NCBI GenBank assembly: GCA_051859045.1
Contig: JBHYGK010000001.1
Coordinates: forward strand, 124,001-188,000
From: JBHYGK01 sp051859045
GTDB lineage: Bacteria > Pseudomonadota > Gammaproteobacteria > Xanthomonadales > Xanthomonadaceae
DNA: 64,000 nucleotides
Direction: 5' to 3'
Part shown: one piece after another, positions 62,561 through 64,000 of the stretch
Layout of the letters: each line of letters starts with the position of its first letter
How positions within the stretch are numbered: the stretch's first letter is position 1
Program-made: the position numbers and the translations under genes
The notes under the pieces: generated by a model
The model's database searches: none
What the model saw: the letters and a program-made list of their open reading frames with translations, nothing else
What the model was told of the DNA's origin: nothing

Positions 62561-63016
62561 ATGTCCCCCGAACTCGCCGAACTCGCCGCCCATTACGACG
62601 CCATGCCGCCCGTGCGCGCCCTCGCGGTGCAACCCCGCGCCTGGGACGGCGAGCGCCTGCTGGTGCACGCCCCGCTGGCCGCCAACGTCAACGACAAGGC
62701 CTGCGCGTTCGGCGGCTCGCTGGCCGGGGTGATGACGCTCGCCGGCTGGGGCCTGCTCACGCTGAAGGCGCGCGCGGCCGGGCTGGTGGCCGAGGTCTAC
62801 GTCGCCGACAGCCAGCTGCGCTACCTCGCGCCGCTCTACGACGACCTCGAGGCCGAGGCCTGCCTGGCGCCGGGCCAGGACTGGGACGCCATCGAGGCCC
62901 AGTTCCGCGCCCGCGGCAAGGCCCGGGTCGAGGTGCAGGCGGTGATCCGGCTGCCCGACGGCGCCAGCGCCAGCACGCTGCAGGCCCGCTTCGCGCTGAT
63001 GGCGCCGAAGGCCTGA
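62561..63016 (+). CDS. Hotdog-fold thioesterase (YiiD_C-like)
   Basis: A 151-aa protein of the single-hotdog type: LLVHAPLAANVNDKACAFGGSLAGVMTLAGWGLL has the AFGGS helix-cap of PF09500-like putative thioesterases, and strands DSQLRYLAPLYDDLEAEA and ARVEVQAVIRLPDG complete the fold. Probably hydrolyses acyl-CoA or acyl-ACP thioesters; substrate unknown. It is divergent from hemD. Confidence 0.8.
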   Translation: MSPELAELAAHYDAMPPVRALAVQPRAWDGERLLVHAPLAANVNDKACAFGGSLAGVMTLAGWGLLTLKARAAGLVAEVYVADSQLRYLAPLYDDLEAEACLAPGQDWDAIEAQFRARGKARVEVQAVIRLPDGASASTLQARFALMAPKA

Positions 63017-63035
63017 GGCGGGCCAGAATGCGGCC

Positions 63036-63476
63036 ATGACCACCCGCCGCCGCTTGCTCGCGCTGCTCGCCAGTGCTCCCGTCCTCGCCCTGGCCCTCCC
63101 GGGCTGCGGCGGGTCCTCGACCCGCAAGGCCGACACCGACCTCCCGCTCGCGCTGTACGCCTATGCCGGCGCGATCCGCTGGGGCCGCCTCGACGAGGCC
63201 TGGGCCTGGGTGCACCCCGACGCGCAGGCCGCGCGCCCGCTCGACGCGCTCACCCGCGAGCGCTGGGAGCAGGTGCAGGTCAGCGGCTACGAGGTGAAGA
63301 CCTCCGGCCCCGCGCCGGACGGCCGCCTGCGCCAGCTGGTCGAGCTCCGCGTGGTCAACCGCCACACCCAGGTCGAGCGGGTGCTGCGGGTCGAGGAGAC
63401 CTGGGGCTGGGACGAGGAGGCGCAGCGCTGGTGGAACCACGCCGGCCTGCCCGACCTCACCGCCGGGCCGCGCTGA
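63036..63476 (+). CDS. Small hypothetical lipoprotein
   Basis: A 146-aa protein with a signal peptide beginning with twin Arg (TTRRRLLALLAS) and a lipobox-like LPGCGG (Cys about 25). The mature domain (LALYAYAGAIRWGRLDEAWAWVHPD...) has an NTF2-like layout with paired Trp residues and a beta-rich end, which I cannot assign with certainty. It follows the thioesterase after 19 bases, probably the same transcript. Confidence 0.7.
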   Translation: MTTRRRLLALLASAPVLALALPGCGGSSTRKADTDLPLALYAYAGAIRWGRLDEAWAWVHPDAQAARPLDALTRERWEQVQVSGYEVKTSGPAPDGRLRQLVELRVVNRHTQVERVLRVEETWGWDEEAQRWWNHAGLPDLTAGPR

Positions 63477-63551
63477 GGCCGCGGTCGCGCCGCCGGGCCG
63501 ATTCGGCCACAATCCGCGGCCCGCTCCCGCCCCAGACGCCAGACACCGCCC

Positions 63552-63989
63552 GTGGACTTCTCCGAACTCATCGCCTTCGCCCAGCGCCACGCCGTGCTCT
63601 CGCTCGGCCTCGCCGTGGTCACCGTGGCCCTGGCCTACACCGAGGTCGCCCGCCTCTTCCGCGGCTACAAGAGCGCCACCCCGCGCCAGCTGGTGCAGCT
63701 GATCAACGCCGAGAACGCGCTGGTGGTGGACGTCAGCGCGCTGGTGGAGTTCGAGAAGGGCCACATCGTGGGCTCCAAGCACCTGCTGCCCAGCCAGTTC
63801 GACCCGGCCGCCAAGCCCTTCGCCGGCGCCCAGGAGCGCCCGGTGGTGGTGGTCGACCGCGTCGGCATGGCGTCCGGCGAGATCGCCGCCAAGCTCAGCA
63901 AGGCCGGCTTCAAGCGCGTGTACTGGCTCGACGGCGGCCTGGCCGCCTGGACCGCCGCCGACCTGCCGCTGGCCAAGGGCCGCGCTTAA
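63552..63989 (+). CDS. Membrane-anchored rhodanese-like protein lacking the catalytic Cys
   Basis: A 145-aa protein with a membrane segment (about residues 14-32) and a rhodanese fold (VVDVSALVEFEKGHIVGSKHLLP ... GFKRVYWLDGGLAAW). The active-site loop reads VVVVDRVGMASG: the usual Cys is replaced by Asp (D102), so sulfur transfer is unlikely and a binding or regulatory role is more probable. GTG start, chosen because it gives the full membrane segment; there is no earlier in-frame ATG. It ends 11 bases before the window end. Confidence 0.85.
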   Translation: MDFSELIAFAQRHAVLSLGLAVVTVALAYTEVARLFRGYKSATPRQLVQLINAENALVVDVSALVEFEKGHIVGSKHLLPSQFDPAAKPFAGAQERPVVVVDRVGMASGEIAAKLSKAGFKRVYWLDGGLAAWTAADLPLAKGRA

Positions 63990-64000
63990 CCACCCGCGAG

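Overview
The window looks like a chromosome segment of a very high-GC gammaproteobacterium, most likely Xanthomonadales (Lysobacteraceae: Luteimonas/Lysobacter-like). This rests on the strong G/C third-position bias, the hemD-hemX-hemY order, a FadI-type thiolase and ntrBC; no 16S or other decisive marker is present. Core DNA fills about 1-23,400 and 46,925-64,000. The interval from about 23,450 to 46,920 has clearly lower GC, different codon use and an accessory gene content.

Left core: a lipoprotein; two paralogous 430-450 aa membrane-anchored proteins with a GT2 glycosyltransferase between them, plus a third large unknown exported protein; an FbpABC-type ferric iron ABC transporter; and an RNA-repair locus. 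In that locus RtcR (minus strand) faces a near-perfect sigma-54 promoter that drives rsr (Ro60 homologue), three tandem Y-RNA-like genes, rtcB (ligase) and rtcA (cyclase). The first two Y RNAs carry a circularly permuted tRNA-like module; the third is a reduced variant. Next comes a heavy-metal cluster: a MerR regulator with its 19-bp-spacer promoter, a DUF3703 protein, a small periplasmic protein, czcCBA and ynfA.

Accessory block: right of ynfA is a scar made of a decayed second copy of the merR 3' half, a fragment of ynfA and an IS3-type orfA remnant. It is followed by an integrase-less group of integron cassettes (three attC-like sites, one inverted) and an orphan MbcA/ParS/Xre-type antitoxin. 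Then a Tn7-like transposition operon: a small HTH protein, a TnsA-TnsB fusion, TnsC, TniQ and an unrecognised 300-aa protein. Behind it lies a defence island: a type I restriction-modification operon with three extra ORFs between hsdS and hsdR, a DUF4238 protein, a P-loop NTPase, and a UG/DRT-type reverse transcriptase preceded by a structured 394-nt gap that is a good candidate for its template RNA.

Right core: ntrBC with an NtrC-type palindrome over the ntrB start; periplasmic Cu/Zn superoxide dismutase; a GNAT acetyltransferase; a signalling operon (solute-binding lipoprotein, sensor kinase, REC-DUF3369-GGDEF*-EAL phosphodiesterase); a FadI thiolase; hemD-hemX-hemY; a hotdog thioesterase; a small lipoprotein; and a rhodanese-like membrane protein that lacks the catalytic cysteine.
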